Origin: Microbacterium luteum
GTDB taxonomy: Bacteria > Actinomycetota > Actinomycetes > Actinomycetales > Microbacteriaceae
Direction of reading: 5' to 3'
DNA length: 64,000 nucleotides
Assembly: GCF_015277875.1 (NCBI RefSeq)
Contig: NZ_CP063814.1
Location: 1,426,001 to 1,490,000, forward strand
Position numbers and translations under genes: made by a program. Of the stretch, positions 7,877 through 15,619 are shown piece by piece; the stretch's first letter is position 1, and the number at the start of each line of letters is the position of its first letter. The notes beneath the pieces were generated by a model. It saw only the letters and a program-made list of their open reading frames with translations, ran no database searches and was not told the DNA's origin.

Positions 7877-8248
7877 TCATCCGCGCATGGTTGCCATGAC
7901 ATCCGCGATGGTCTCTGGATCGGTGAACCAGACGACTTCCAGGGCGGTCGTCAGCATGTCGATGAATCCTCCCTGTCCGGCCGAACGAAAGGAGTCGTAT
8001 GTGCCGTCGTCGAGTAGCGGTCTGCCGGCGACGTCGCGCAGTCGACCGGCGGGAAGCTCGAGCGCGTATCCGACAGGCAGCCCCTCGCCCACCGCATCCT
8101 CCCAATATGGGTCCACGTAAACCCAATGGCCAGCAAATTCGCCGCGTCCGATGCGTCCAACGATCCCGACGGTCGGCCAAGTAGCAGGTAGCGGCACTCG
8201 GGGGTCGACGGCGAAATACTCATTAGGGTGTGACGAGCGAGATCGCAT
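7877..8248 (-). CDS. hypothetical protein
   Basis: The protein has 123 residues from the ATG at 8248. I recognise no family. It is soluble, rich in Gly and aromatic residues (GEFAGHWVYVDPYWEDAV) and contains FIDMLTTALEVVWF near the C-terminus, which looks like a small alpha/beta domain as in immunity or SMI1-like proteins, though this is only an impression. A TACCCT box stands 6 nt before the ATG (leaderless layout), which supports this start over in-frame upstream codons. Confidence 0.6.
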   Translation of the reverse strand: MRSRSSHPNEYFAVDPRVPLPATWPTVGIVGRIGRGEFAGHWVYVDPYWEDAVGEGLPVGYALELPAGRLRDVAGRPLLDDGTYDSFRSAGQGGFIDMLTTALEVVWFTDPETIADVMATMRG

Positions 8249-8254
8249 GGCTGA

Positions 8255-8260
8255 AGGGTA
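8255..8260 (-). promoter_or_regulatory. -10 box TACCCT, leaderless start at 8248
   Basis: The TAnnnT hexamer lies 6 nt before the ATG and no Shine-Dalgarno is present. Confidence 0.45.
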
Positions 8261-8344
8261 CCGAGCCGACCGGGCACAAATGCTTTCTGCCGCCGAGCGA
8301 GAGTCCACAGGTCGCGCACGCTTGTCGGTCCTCGACCGGTCGTA

Positions 8345-8370
8345 GAGTGGTACCGTTTTACGTACTACTC
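8345..8370. promoter_or_regulatory. inverted repeat, probable YefM operator
   Basis: GAGTGGTAC (8345-8353) and GTACTACTC (8362-8370) form a 9-bp inverted repeat with one mismatch around an 8-bp centre, 19 bp before the antitoxin ATG. YefM-type antitoxins repress their own operon by binding paired palindromes with a GTAC-like core, so this is the natural candidate site. Confidence 0.6.
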
Positions 8371-8388
8371 AACGAGGGGTGTGCCACC

Positions 8389-8640
8389 ATGTCCGCGATC
8401 ACCGCGACCGAAGCGCGAAAGAGCCTGTTCGGGCTCATTCAGCAGGTCAACGAGGACCACACGACCGTTGAAGTCGTCTCCCGCCGCGGCAACGCTGTGA
8501 TCATGTCCAAGGACGACTTCGACGCACTGACCGAGACGGCCTACCTCCTGCGCAACCCTGCGAACGCGGAGCGACTGCTCGAGGCTGTCGAGCGCGCACG
8601 CCGCGGCGAGTTTCAGCAGCACGACCTCCTTGACGCGTGA
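8389..8640 (+). CDS. yefM: YefM-type antitoxin (Phd/YefM family)
   Basis: The protein has 83 residues. The N-terminal half (SAITATEARKSLFGLIQQVN, VVSRRGNAVIMSKDDFDAL) is the Phd/YefM DNA-binding fold; the C-terminal tail (RNPANAERLLEAVERARRGE) is the part that wraps and neutralises the toxin. The ATG at 8389 follows GAGGGG by 9 nt. Its stop overlaps the toxin start by 4 nt, so the two are translationally coupled. It should also act as autorepressor through the inverted repeat just upstream. Confidence 0.9.
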   Translation: MSAITATEARKSLFGLIQQVNEDHTTVEVVSRRGNAVIMSKDDFDALTETAYLLRNPANAERLLEAVERARRGEFQQHDLLDA

Positions 8641-8897
8641 CGCGATCGCTTGCCTTCGACCCGAACGGGTGGGAGGACTACGTCTACTGGCAGACACAGG
8701 ACCGCAAGACGCTGAAGCGGATCAACCTGCTGATCGCGGATGTCGTTCGTGATCCGTTCGACGGCATCGGGAAACCCGAACCGCTCCGTCACGTTCTTTC
8801 CGGCGCCTGGTCTCGTCGCATCGACGAGAAGAACCGACTCGTCTATTACGTGACCGATGACCACATCGTCATACTGCAGGCGCGAGACCACTACTGA
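8637..8897 (+). CDS. yoeB: YoeB-type mRNA interferase toxin (RelE superfamily)
   Basis: It has 86 residues, the standard YoeB length, starting at GTG 8637 in a GTGA overlap with yefM. Family features are visible: WEDYVYWQTQDRKTLKRIN at the start, the Glu in GIGKPEPLRH, the WSRRIDEKNRLVYYV strand and the terminal ARDHY, which corresponds to the RYHY end of E. coli YoeB with the catalytic His. It cleaves mRNA on the ribosome when the antitoxin is degraded. No residue needed for activity appears lost. Confidence 0.92.
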   Translation: MTRSLAFDPNGWEDYVYWQTQDRKTLKRINLLIADVVRDPFDGIGKPEPLRHVLSGAWSRRIDEKNRLVYYVTDDHIVILQARDHY

Positions 8898-9024
8898 ATC
8901 ACAGGGGCGCGGATGCCGGTCCATCAGCGGGCGACCAAGTTCTCAAGTCGCCGGTCGTGCAGGCTGCGTACTCCTCGCGGGGCCGCGAGGGATGGCGGCG
9001 CTCATGAGGTGACGGGCTCGTCGT

Positions 9025-9030
9025 TAGTCT
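9025..9030 (+). promoter_or_regulatory. -10 box TAGTCT, leaderless start at 9037
   Basis: The box is 6 nt before GTG 9037. The CGGAGG between them is directly adjacent to the start and too close to act as a Shine-Dalgarno. Confidence 0.5.
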
Positions 9031-9036
9031 CGGAGG

Positions 9037-9498
9037 GTGCTGATTTCGGTTGATGATCCGAGGGCGGCCGACGTGCTCGCGCTGCTTGAAGAGCATCTGC
9101 GGGACATGTTCGAGACAGCGCCAGCGGAGAGCGTGCATGCGCTTGACCCTGATGCGCTCGCGCATCCGAGCATCACGTTCTGGAGTGTGCGTGACGCCGA
9201 AACCGGCGTGCTGCTCGGCATCGGGGCATTGAAGCAGCACGACGCCGCGATGGGTGAGCTCAAATCGATGCGCACGAGCATCGCAGCCCGCGGTCGTGGG
9301 GTGGCGAGCGCAGTGCTGACGGCGATCCTGCAGGAGTGTCGGGCCCGCGGGTACCGTGAGGTCAACCTCGAAACCGGCACGCAGGACCACTTCGCACCCG
9401 CTCGCGCTCTCTACGCGAAGTACGGATTCCGCATCCGTGGGCCGTTCGCCGACTACGTTGAGGATCCGAACAGCGCCTACTTCCGACTCTCGGTCTGA
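9037..9498 (+). CDS. GNAT-family N-acetyltransferase
   Basis: The protein has 153 residues with the GNAT core: a central strand (LLGIGALKQHDAAMGELKSM), the acetyl-CoA loop (MRTSIAARGRGVASAVLTAIL, an R-G-x-G-V pattern for Q/RxxGxG/A) and the late strand-helix FAPARALYAKYGFRIRGPF. It transfers an acetyl group from acetyl-CoA to an amine; the substrate is not deducible. It resembles the YsnE-like branch. It is monocistronic, and the start is fixed by the TAGTCT box 6 nt upstream. Confidence 0.85.
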   Translation: MLISVDDPRAADVLALLEEHLRDMFETAPAESVHALDPDALAHPSITFWSVRDAETGVLLGIGALKQHDAAMGELKSMRTSIAARGRGVASAVLTAILQECRARGYREVNLETGTQDHFAPARALYAKYGFRIRGPFADYVEDPNSAYFRLSV

Positions 9499-9696
9499 AT
9501 GCCTCAGCGTGAGTGAACCTTCGGGGCGCATTTCCGTGGGCATGGGTGGTGCGCCTGGTGTGGCGCGAGCAATGCCCGGGTACCTCGCCCGATGCGATGC
9601 GCGCAGGGTGAACCCCAACCGCACGTCGAAAGCGCGACGGCGTCCTTGCAACCACCGCTCCCGGAATACCGAGTCGCGCTCGCCGTTGATCCAAAC

Positions 9697-10656
9697 ATGA
9701 CCCAGATCGGAAACAGCGACCTCGACGTTCTTCCTCTCTCCCTCGGCGGCAACGTGTTCGGCTGGACGGCCGACCGCGACGCGTCGTTCCGCATCCTCGA
9801 CTCGTTCATCGCCGGCGGCGGTGACTTCATCGACACAGCCGACGGATACAGCGCGTGGGTGCCGGGAAACTCCGGTGGCGAGAGCGAGACGCTGATCGGG
9901 GAGTGGCTCGCGCAGCGCAAGCCCGAGAACCTCGTCATCGCCACGAAGGTCAGCACCCACCCCGACTTCAAGGGGCTGTCGGCGTCGAACGTGCGCGCCG
10001 CCGCCGAAGCATCTCTCGGACGCCTGGGCATCGACGCCATCGACCTCTACTACGCCCACTTCGACGACGCCGAGACGCCTCTCGAAGAGACGGTCGCCGC
10101 GTTCGCGGAGCTGCAGCGCGATGGCCTCATCCGCCACACTGCGGTGTCGAACTACAGCGCCGAGCGCATCCGCGAGTGGGTTCGCATCTCCGACGAGCTG
10201 GGCGTCACGCGCCCCGTTGCGATTCAGCCGCACTACAACCTCGTGCACCGGAACGATGTCGAAGAGCACATCGCCCCGGTCGCGGAAGAGTTCGGGATGG
10301 GCCTCGTCCCCTACTTCGCGCTCGCGAGCGGATTCCTCACCGGCAAGTACCGCTCGGCCGGTGCCGACGGCGGAGGTTCGCCGCGCGCCGGTGGGGCCGC
10401 GAAGTACGCGACGCCGCAGGGCATCGAGATCATCGACACCCTCGAGAAGATCGGCAACGCCCACGACGCGTCGATCACGACGACCGCGCTGGCGTGGCTC
10501 CGCGCCAAGCCGACCGTGGTCGCTCCGATTGCGAGCGCCTCACGCGTCGAGCAGCTGACCGACCTGCTCGCCAGCACCCGTCTGGACCTGACCTCAGACG
10601 AGATCGCCGAACTCGACCGCGTCTCGGAGTGGGCGCCCGCCGCCGTTTCGGCCTGA
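9697..10656 (+). CDS. aldo/keto reductase
   Basis: It has 319 residues from ATG 9697, the normal AKR length. The TIM-barrel tetrad is present: Asp in FIDTADGYS, Tyr in the same motif, Lys in VIATKVSTH and His in LYYAHFDD. The NADPH-binding end is APIASASRVEQL. It reduces carbonyls with NADPH; YYAHFDD and the SNYSAER segment are typical of the Tas/YajO-like general AKRs. The native substrate is unknown. The 198 bp upstream hold no recognisable gene. Confidence 0.9.
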   Translation: MTQIGNSDLDVLPLSLGGNVFGWTADRDASFRILDSFIAGGGDFIDTADGYSAWVPGNSGGESETLIGEWLAQRKPENLVIATKVSTHPDFKGLSASNVRAAAEASLGRLGIDAIDLYYAHFDDAETPLEETVAAFAELQRDGLIRHTAVSNYSAERIREWVRISDELGVTRPVAIQPHYNLVHRNDVEEHIAPVAEEFGMGLVPYFALASGFLTGKYRSAGADGGGSPRAGGAAKYATPQGIEIIDTLEKIGNAHDASITTTALAWLRAKPTVVAPIASASRVEQLTDLLASTRLDLTSDEIAELDRVSEWAPAAVSA

Positions 10657-10677
10657 GCACGCCGGCCCCGGGCTGCA

Positions 10678-12573
10678 TCAGCCGGATTGCACCTTCGCGC
10701 CCACGCGTCGGCGAGGGATGAGGCGCGCAGAGTTCAGGATGAACGCGGTCTCGCTGCCGACGTGGATGAATGCGGCCGCCACCGGACTCAGGAGTCCGAA
10801 GGACGCCAGCACGATCCCGACCAGGTCGATCGCGATCGTGCCGACGAAGTTCGCCATGACGATCCGGCGTGCCCGCCTGGCGACGTGCAGGGTGTGCACG
10901 AGATCGCTCAGGTCAGAACTGATCAGCACGATGTCCGCGCTCTCGCGCGCGATGTCCGTTCCCGACCCCATGGCGATGCCGACGTCAGCACGCGCGAGCG
11001 AGGGGGCATCGTTCACCCCGTCGCCCACCATGGCCACTCGTCGCCCCGCTTCGCGCTCGGCGTCGATCGCCGCGAGCTTCTGCTCCGGAAGGAGGCCGGC
11101 CCGCACATCGTCGATGCCGAGCTCGGCTGCCACCGCCTGCGCGGTCGCCGGCTGGTCGCCGGTGAGGATGAGCGTGCGAACACCGCGCCGATGAAATTCG
11201 GCGATCGCCGCCCGAGCCGTGGGGCGGATGACATCCGCCAGCAGGATCGTGCCGGCATACGCTCCGTCGACGCCGACGTGAACGGGTGAAGCGATTCCCG
11301 GCGCGTCGACCACCTCGGGTGCGTCTGCCACCAGGGTGCGGTTTCCCACCGCCACGGTGTGACCCTCGATCACAGCCGTCACACCGCATCCGGGTTCATA
11401 GGTGAACTCCGACGCCGGGAACAGCTCGAGGGAGCGCGTCCGGGCGGAGGCGACCATCGTCTTCCCCAGTGGATGCTCGGAGTAGGCCTCCGCCGACGCC
11501 GCGAAGGTCAGCAGACGGTCCTGATCGAGCATCCCGTCGGTGCGCACCTCCACGACCGACGGCGTGCCGGCTGTGAGCGTGCCGGTCTTGTCGAAGACGA
11601 CCGTGTCGACCGCCGAGAGAGCCTCGAGGTGTGCGCCATCTTTCACGAAGGCGCCGGCACGGGCGATGCGAGCGATGGCGGCGAGAACGGCGAGCGGCGT
11701 CCCCGCGGCGATGCCGCACGCGCCGGCGACGACCACCACGGCGATCGTCGCTTCGAGATCGCGCGTGACCACATAGGTGATCACCGCACCGCCGAGAGCG
11801 AGGTAGACCAGCCATGCGGCCAGACGATCGGCGAGGCGCTGCACCGGTGGCTCCGACGACTGCGCCTGACGCACCGCGTCGACGATGCGGCCGTAGGACG
11901 AGTCGGCGCCCACGCGTTCGGCGCGCACCTCGACCGCCCCGATCTGATTGATCGACCCGGCGAAGACCTCGCTGCCGGGGGAGAGGTCGACCGGCCACGA
12001 CTCGCCGGTGATACGCGACTGGTCCGCGCTCGACCGACCGGATAGGACCACCCCGTCGACCGGGATGCGACCCCCGGGCGCCACGATGACGGTGTCGCCT
12101 TCCTGCACGTCGGCGAGCGGTCGCGTGACCGGCGACCCATCGTCGGTGCGCACCTGCACGGTGTCGGGCAGGAAGCTCATGAGGTCGGTCAGAGCGTCGC
12201 GGCCGCGATCCATCGAGAGGTCTTCGAGGATCTCGGCAGCCAGCACGAACGCAGCGATCACGAGCGAGGTCACCCATTCGCCGATCGCGGCGGCGGCCAC
12301 GATCGCGATGAGCATGGACAGCTCCATGCTCATGCGGCGGTGTCGCACGTCTTCCCAGGCCTCGGTGGCGATCGGCCAGCATCCCACCACGAGACCCACG
12401 ACCGCGATGACCGGTACCTGCGGCCACGGCCAGGTCGCGCCGAGCGCGACCGCCACGGCACACGCGGCGACGAAGAGGGTGCGGATCAGATCGCCGCGGT
12501 CGATGCGGCCCCACAGGCTCCGCTCCCGTGCGCCCGAGGTGACGTGTGTCGCTGTGCGCGCGTCGACGCTCAC
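10678..12573 (-). CDS. heavy-metal translocating P1B-type ATPase
   Basis: It has 631 residues with about 6-8 membrane helices. The actuator loop is RITGESWPV, phosphorylation DKTGTLT (Asp about 330), the P1B-specific SEHPLGK, and hinge MVGDGVNDAPSLARADVGIAMGSGTDIA. The transmembrane metal motif reads GACGIAAGTPLA, lacking the CPx proline and first Cys of CopA/ZntA but keeping the second Cys. There is no N-terminal CxxC domain. It should expel a divalent or soft metal ion. It follows the ArsR gene with a 4-nt GTGA overlap, so the regulator controls it. The metal cannot be named safely. Confidence 0.9.
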   Translation of the reverse strand: MSVDARTATHVTSGARERSLWGRIDRGDLIRTLFVAACAVAVALGATWPWPQVPVIAVVGLVVGCWPIATEAWEDVRHRRMSMELSMLIAIVAAAAIGEWVTSLVIAAFVLAAEILEDLSMDRGRDALTDLMSFLPDTVQVRTDDGSPVTRPLADVQEGDTVIVAPGGRIPVDGVVLSGRSSADQSRITGESWPVDLSPGSEVFAGSINQIGAVEVRAERVGADSSYGRIVDAVRQAQSSEPPVQRLADRLAAWLVYLALGGAVITYVVTRDLEATIAVVVVAGACGIAAGTPLAVLAAIARIARAGAFVKDGAHLEALSAVDTVVFDKTGTLTAGTPSVVEVRTDGMLDQDRLLTFAASAEAYSEHPLGKTMVASARTRSLELFPASEFTYEPGCGVTAVIEGHTVAVGNRTLVADAPEVVDAPGIASPVHVGVDGAYAGTILLADVIRPTARAAIAEFHRRGVRTLILTGDQPATAQAVAAELGIDDVRAGLLPEQKLAAIDAEREAGRRVAMVGDGVNDAPSLARADVGIAMGSGTDIARESADIVLISSDLSDLVHTLHVARRARRIVMANFVGTIAIDLVGIVLASFGLLSPVAAAFIHVGSETAFILNSARLIPRRRVGAKVQSG

Positions 12574-12965
12574 GGCGCTGTCTCCGCATCGCCGTCTGCC
12601 ACCGGCAGGCCCGATGCGCCGACGTGATGACGGGGCAGGGTGTCGCCCACGACGTGCTCAGCCTGGAACACGGCATGCGTCACGAGCTGTCGCGCGTGCT
12701 CGTCGATGAGGTTGTAATACACCCGGGTGCCCTCCTTACGCGTCGCGACGATGCGCGCCCACCGCAACTTCGCGAGATGCTGCGACACGACGGTCGGCGA
12801 TTTGCCCACACGTTCCGCGATCTCGCCGACCGACAGTTCGCCTCGGCGCAGGGCGAGGATGATGCGGATCCGTGTCGCATCCGACAGCAGCGAGAACACC
12901 TCGGCCGCGAGGTCGACGTATTGACTGGATGCATCGAAGGTGCACGCCTGTGAATCTTCACCCAT
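12570..12965 (-). CDS. ArsR/SmtB-family metal-sensing repressor
   Basis: The protein has 131 residues. The winged helix is EVFSLLSDATRIRIILALRR..LSVGEIAERVGKSPTVVSQHLAKLR, followed by the wing RKEGTRVYYNL. The last helix DEHARQLVTHAVFQAEH holds Asp and His at places used by the alpha-5 metal site of the CzrA/KmtR group, though one expected His is a Gln. An N-terminal Cys (QACTF) could add a ligand. It would sit on its own promoter and release on metal binding, inducing the ATPase downstream. A TAGTAT box 6 nt before the ATG suggests a leaderless mRNA. Confidence 0.88.
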   Translation of the reverse strand: MGEDSQACTFDASSQYVDLAAEVFSLLSDATRIRIILALRRGELSVGEIAERVGKSPTVVSQHLAKLRWARIVATRKEGTRVYYNLIDEHARQLVTHAVFQAEHVVGDTLPRHHVGASGLPVADGDAETAP

Positions 12966-12971
12966 ACGCAG

Positions 12972-12977
12972 ATACTA
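12972..12977 (-). promoter_or_regulatory. -10 box TAGTAT, leaderless start of the ArsR-ATPase operon
   Basis: The box lies 6 nt before the ATG at 12965, with no Shine-Dalgarno between. Confidence 0.5.
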
Positions 12978-13034
12978 GGTCAGTTTGTCCGTGTCGTGGA
13001 AGGCAGATCGCGTCCGAGAGGACGGCGGTTGTGG

Positions 13035-13970
13035 TCAGGAGAGGGCGTTGACCATCGTCTGGAAGAACAAGTCCTGATCGATCGCCTCGATGACGCGTGC
13101 GTTCGGCTCGCGGCCCGAGCGACGCACGGCGTCGACGAGCATGTATCCCTGGGTGAGGCCCGGGTTCGTCTCGACGTCGACGAAGTAGTCGGACGCTTTC
13201 GTGATGATCGACGGTTCGACCGCGATCGCGGCGGCGATCGAGTCGGGATGAGTGCTGCCGGGCACCCCATGCGTCTTCTCGACGTATTCGACGCTCGCCC
13301 GGTTCGCGCGGGTGAAGAAACGCGACTGCGGGGTGTCGAGCTCCTCGATGATCCGCAGCTGATCGGGGCTGAACCGCCCGTGCGACATCACGAGGTCCCA
13401 CGGCACGATCGTCGTGGGGAACCCGGCCGCAAGCACGATCTTCGCCGCTTCGGGGTCATGCCAGAAGTTCGCCTCGGCCGCCGCGGTGATGTTGCCGAGC
13501 GCATTGTTCGTGCCGCCCATGACGTAGAGGTGCTTCACCTTGCCGGCGATCGAGCGGTCGGCGGCCACAGCACAGGCGAGGTTCGTCAGCGGCGCCTGAG
13601 CGATGATCGTCAGCTCGCCGGGGTTGTCGTTGATCAGACGGATGAGCGCAGACACGGCGTTCTCGGTCTCAGGCCGCTGCGCCGCCTTGGGAAAGTTCGC
13701 GCCGCCGAATCCATCCACCCCGTGCACGTACGACGAGTCGTCGAAGGGAGCGATGAGCGGCAGCCGGCACCCCTCGTACACCGGCACCTGGCCGCCGAAG
13801 CCGGCCACCTCGATCGTGTACAGGGCGTTCTCGACCATCTGATCGAAGTCGACGTTGCCGTAGTTGACGGTCACCGCCTCGACGCGCGTGTTCGGATGCC
13901 GCAGCCCGATCATGAGCGCGAACGCGTCGTCTTGCGCGGTGTCGGTGTCGTGGATCAGGCGGAGGGTCAT
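13035..13970 (-). CDS. inosine-uridine-type nucleoside hydrolase
   Basis: The protein has 311 residues from ATG 13970 (AAAGG about 10 nt upstream). The calcium-binding N-terminus reads IHDTDTAQDDAFAL: the Asp residues of the DTDPGxDDAxAL motif are kept but Pro-Gly is replaced by Thr-Ala. The later EANFWHDPEAA and VPWDLVMSH segments match the family. It hydrolyses the N-glycosidic bond of ribonucleosides to base and ribose for salvage; specificity is not deducible. No other salvage gene is beside it. Confidence 0.85.
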   Translation of the reverse strand: MTLRLIHDTDTAQDDAFALMIGLRHPNTRVEAVTVNYGNVDFDQMVENALYTIEVAGFGGQVPVYEGCRLPLIAPFDDSSYVHGVDGFGGANFPKAAQRPETENAVSALIRLINDNPGELTIIAQAPLTNLACAVAADRSIAGKVKHLYVMGGTNNALGNITAAAEANFWHDPEAAKIVLAAGFPTTIVPWDLVMSHGRFSPDQLRIIEELDTPQSRFFTRANRASVEYVEKTHGVPGSTHPDSIAAAIAVEPSIITKASDYFVDVETNPGLTQGYMLVDAVRRSGREPNARVIEAIDQDLFFQTMVNALS

Positions 13971-14044
13971 GGCGAGGCCTTTCGGATCGCGTCCGACTGT
14001 AGAGGCGCCATGTTTCGAGCGTGTGCCGAGTCCTTCTTGGGGAG

Positions 14045-15028
14045 CTACGCCGCGGGCGCCTCTCGCGACGCGTCCCACCACTCCAGAACGCGGGTGCCGA
14101 TGAGGGTCAGCCACGGGGAGGGCTCGCCCTCGGGAACGTCCATGTGGAACCAGACCCGACCCGCGAGGCGACGGGACTGGATCCACGTGCCGTCGGGCTG
14201 ACGCTGCTCACGCACGAGGTCGATCGCCTCGGCCAGGCGCGGGTCCGGGGCGGTGCCCTCGTACGCGGCGGCATCGCGGAAGTAGTCCAGAGCGGCGAGA
14301 GCGCTGTAGACGTGCCGGTTCGGGTAGATGAAGTGCGTCACGAACGGGTCGACGAGCTCACCTGTCGATGCGCGATACATCAGCCGGCGGGAGAGCAGGT
14401 ACTCCTCGCCCGTGCGGCGCACTTCGGTGAGCGACTCATCGCCGGTCAGCCGCTGGTAGGCGAGCAGACCGCGCAGCGCATTGAGCGTCGAGTGGAACGA
14501 CGACCGCACCGAGTCGCCCTCCTCGGCCTCGCAGTTCCAGCCGCCGTCGTCGAGCCGGTGCTCGCGGAACCACGTGGCGAGATCGGTCATGTCGACGCCC
14601 AGCCAGGCGCCGGTCGCCAGCGTGAACGAGTTGATGCAGACATCGACCTCGCCGTTCCAGTAGGGCAGGTCCTCGTACTCCCATCGGCTGTTCCGCTCGA
14701 GCCTCGCGGCGGTGTCACCGAGGGCGTCGGCGGGAACGCCGAATTCGCGCAGATCCTTCAGCGTCCACGTCGTGGCGACCCACGGCTGGCCCGGCTGAGT
14801 CTGCTCCTCGCTGCCGAAGAAGCCCGCCGGAAAGTACGCGCCACCGGCCCACTGGCCGTCGTCGTCCTGCTTCGACAGCAGCAGCGCACCCCACCCCTCA
14901 TGCGGCACGCGCGCCCGCGTCGCCTGCCACACCTCGGGTGGAGCGTGGGCGATGTCGCACTCCACCTGCCACCGAAGCGCCGGATCGGTGTCCAGCATCC
15001 ACTCGAGCACACGTTGTTCGACGACCAT
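14045..15028 (-). CDS. terpenoid-cyclase/prenyltransferase-fold protein of unknown function
   Basis: It has 327 residues from ATG 15028. It has the repeated QW-like pattern of alpha/alpha-toroid proteins (SKQDDDGQWAGG, RLDDGGWNCEAEEGDSVRS, REQRQPDGTWIQ) as in squalene cyclases, but it is half their length and has no DXDD catalytic motif that I can see. Similar proteins are widespread in actinobacteria as hypothetical squalene-cyclase-like genes. No terpene genes are near. A TACTGT box 7 nt before the ATG fixes the start as leaderless. Confidence 0.7.
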   Translation of the reverse strand: MVVEQRVLEWMLDTDPALRWQVECDIAHAPPEVWQATRARVPHEGWGALLLSKQDDDGQWAGGAYFPAGFFGSEEQTQPGQPWVATTWTLKDLREFGVPADALGDTAARLERNSRWEYEDLPYWNGEVDVCINSFTLATGAWLGVDMTDLATWFREHRLDDGGWNCEAEEGDSVRSSFHSTLNALRGLLAYQRLTGDESLTEVRRTGEEYLLSRRLMYRASTGELVDPFVTHFIYPNRHVYSALAALDYFRDAAAYEGTAPDPRLAEAIDLVREQRQPDGTWIQSRRLAGRVWFHMDVPEGEPSPWLTLIGTRVLEWWDASREAPAA

Positions 15029-15035
15029 GGCTCGC

Positions 15036-15041
15036 ACAGTA
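15036..15041 (-). promoter_or_regulatory. -10 box TACTGT, leaderless start at 15028
   Basis: The box is 7 nt before the ATG and no Shine-Dalgarno is present. Confidence 0.5.
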
Positions 15042-15102
15042 GACCTCGGCGCCGACACGGGGAAGACCTCAGACGGTGCGCCCGTCGGAGATCGCGGTGA
15101 AG

Positions 15103-15549
15103 ATGGATGACATGCCCAGTGCCCAGCGCCCCGGGCTCCGGATCGATGACCGCCTCACGATCCCGGAGTCCGAACTGACCTGGCGGTTCTCGCGATCGTC
15201 GGGTCCGGGCGGGCAGGGCGTCAACACCGCCGACTCCCGGGTCGAACTGCTGTGGGATGTCGCCGAATCGACCACGCTCTCCGAGCGACAGCGGGAACGG
15301 ATGCTCGATCGGCTGCGCCATCGCCTGGTCGACGGCGTGCTGACGGTGACCGCATCCGAGCATCGTGCGCAGCTGCGCAACCGCGATGCCGCCCGCGACC
15401 GTCTGGCCGCGCTCGTCGCCGACGCCCTGAGACCGCCCGGCCCCGCTCGACGGGCGACGAAACCGAGCCGAGGAGCGAAGGAACGTCGACTCAAGGCCAA
15501 GAAGCAGCGCACCGACGTGAAACGGCTGCGCCGCCCGCCGTCGGACTGA
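15103..15549 (+). CDS. arfB: ArfB/YaeJ-type peptidyl-tRNA hydrolase, stalled-ribosome rescue
   Basis: The protein has about 148 residues with the release-factor signature RSSGPGGQGVNTADSRVEL (GGQ at about 36-38) and no codon-recognition domain. A long basic tail (RRATKPSRGAKERRLKAKKQR) would enter the mRNA channel of a stalled ribosome, as in ArfB. It frees nascent chains from non-stop complexes. The start is uncertain between ATG 15103 and ATG 15112; both precede the IPESELTWRF strand. It is divergent from the cyclase-like gene. Confidence 0.87.
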   Translation: MDDMPSAQRPGLRIDDRLTIPESELTWRFSRSSGPGGQGVNTADSRVELLWDVAESTTLSERQRERMLDRLRHRLVDGVLTVTASEHRAQLRNRDAARDRLAALVADALRPPGPARRATKPSRGAKERRLKAKKQRTDVKRLRRPPSD

Positions 15550-15619
15550 GCAGGCCGGCGCGCGGTCGATCCGACCGGCGAATCGGAATGTCGCCCGCGC
15601 CCGGCGGGTTGGCACCCGT

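Noticed and set aside
9499..9696. Open frames across the gap before the aldo/keto reductase, including an upstream ATG at 9592
   Set aside because: The 35 extra codons do not resemble any aldo/keto reductase N-terminus, and family alignment starts at ATG 9697. No other gene or RNA was recognised in the gap.
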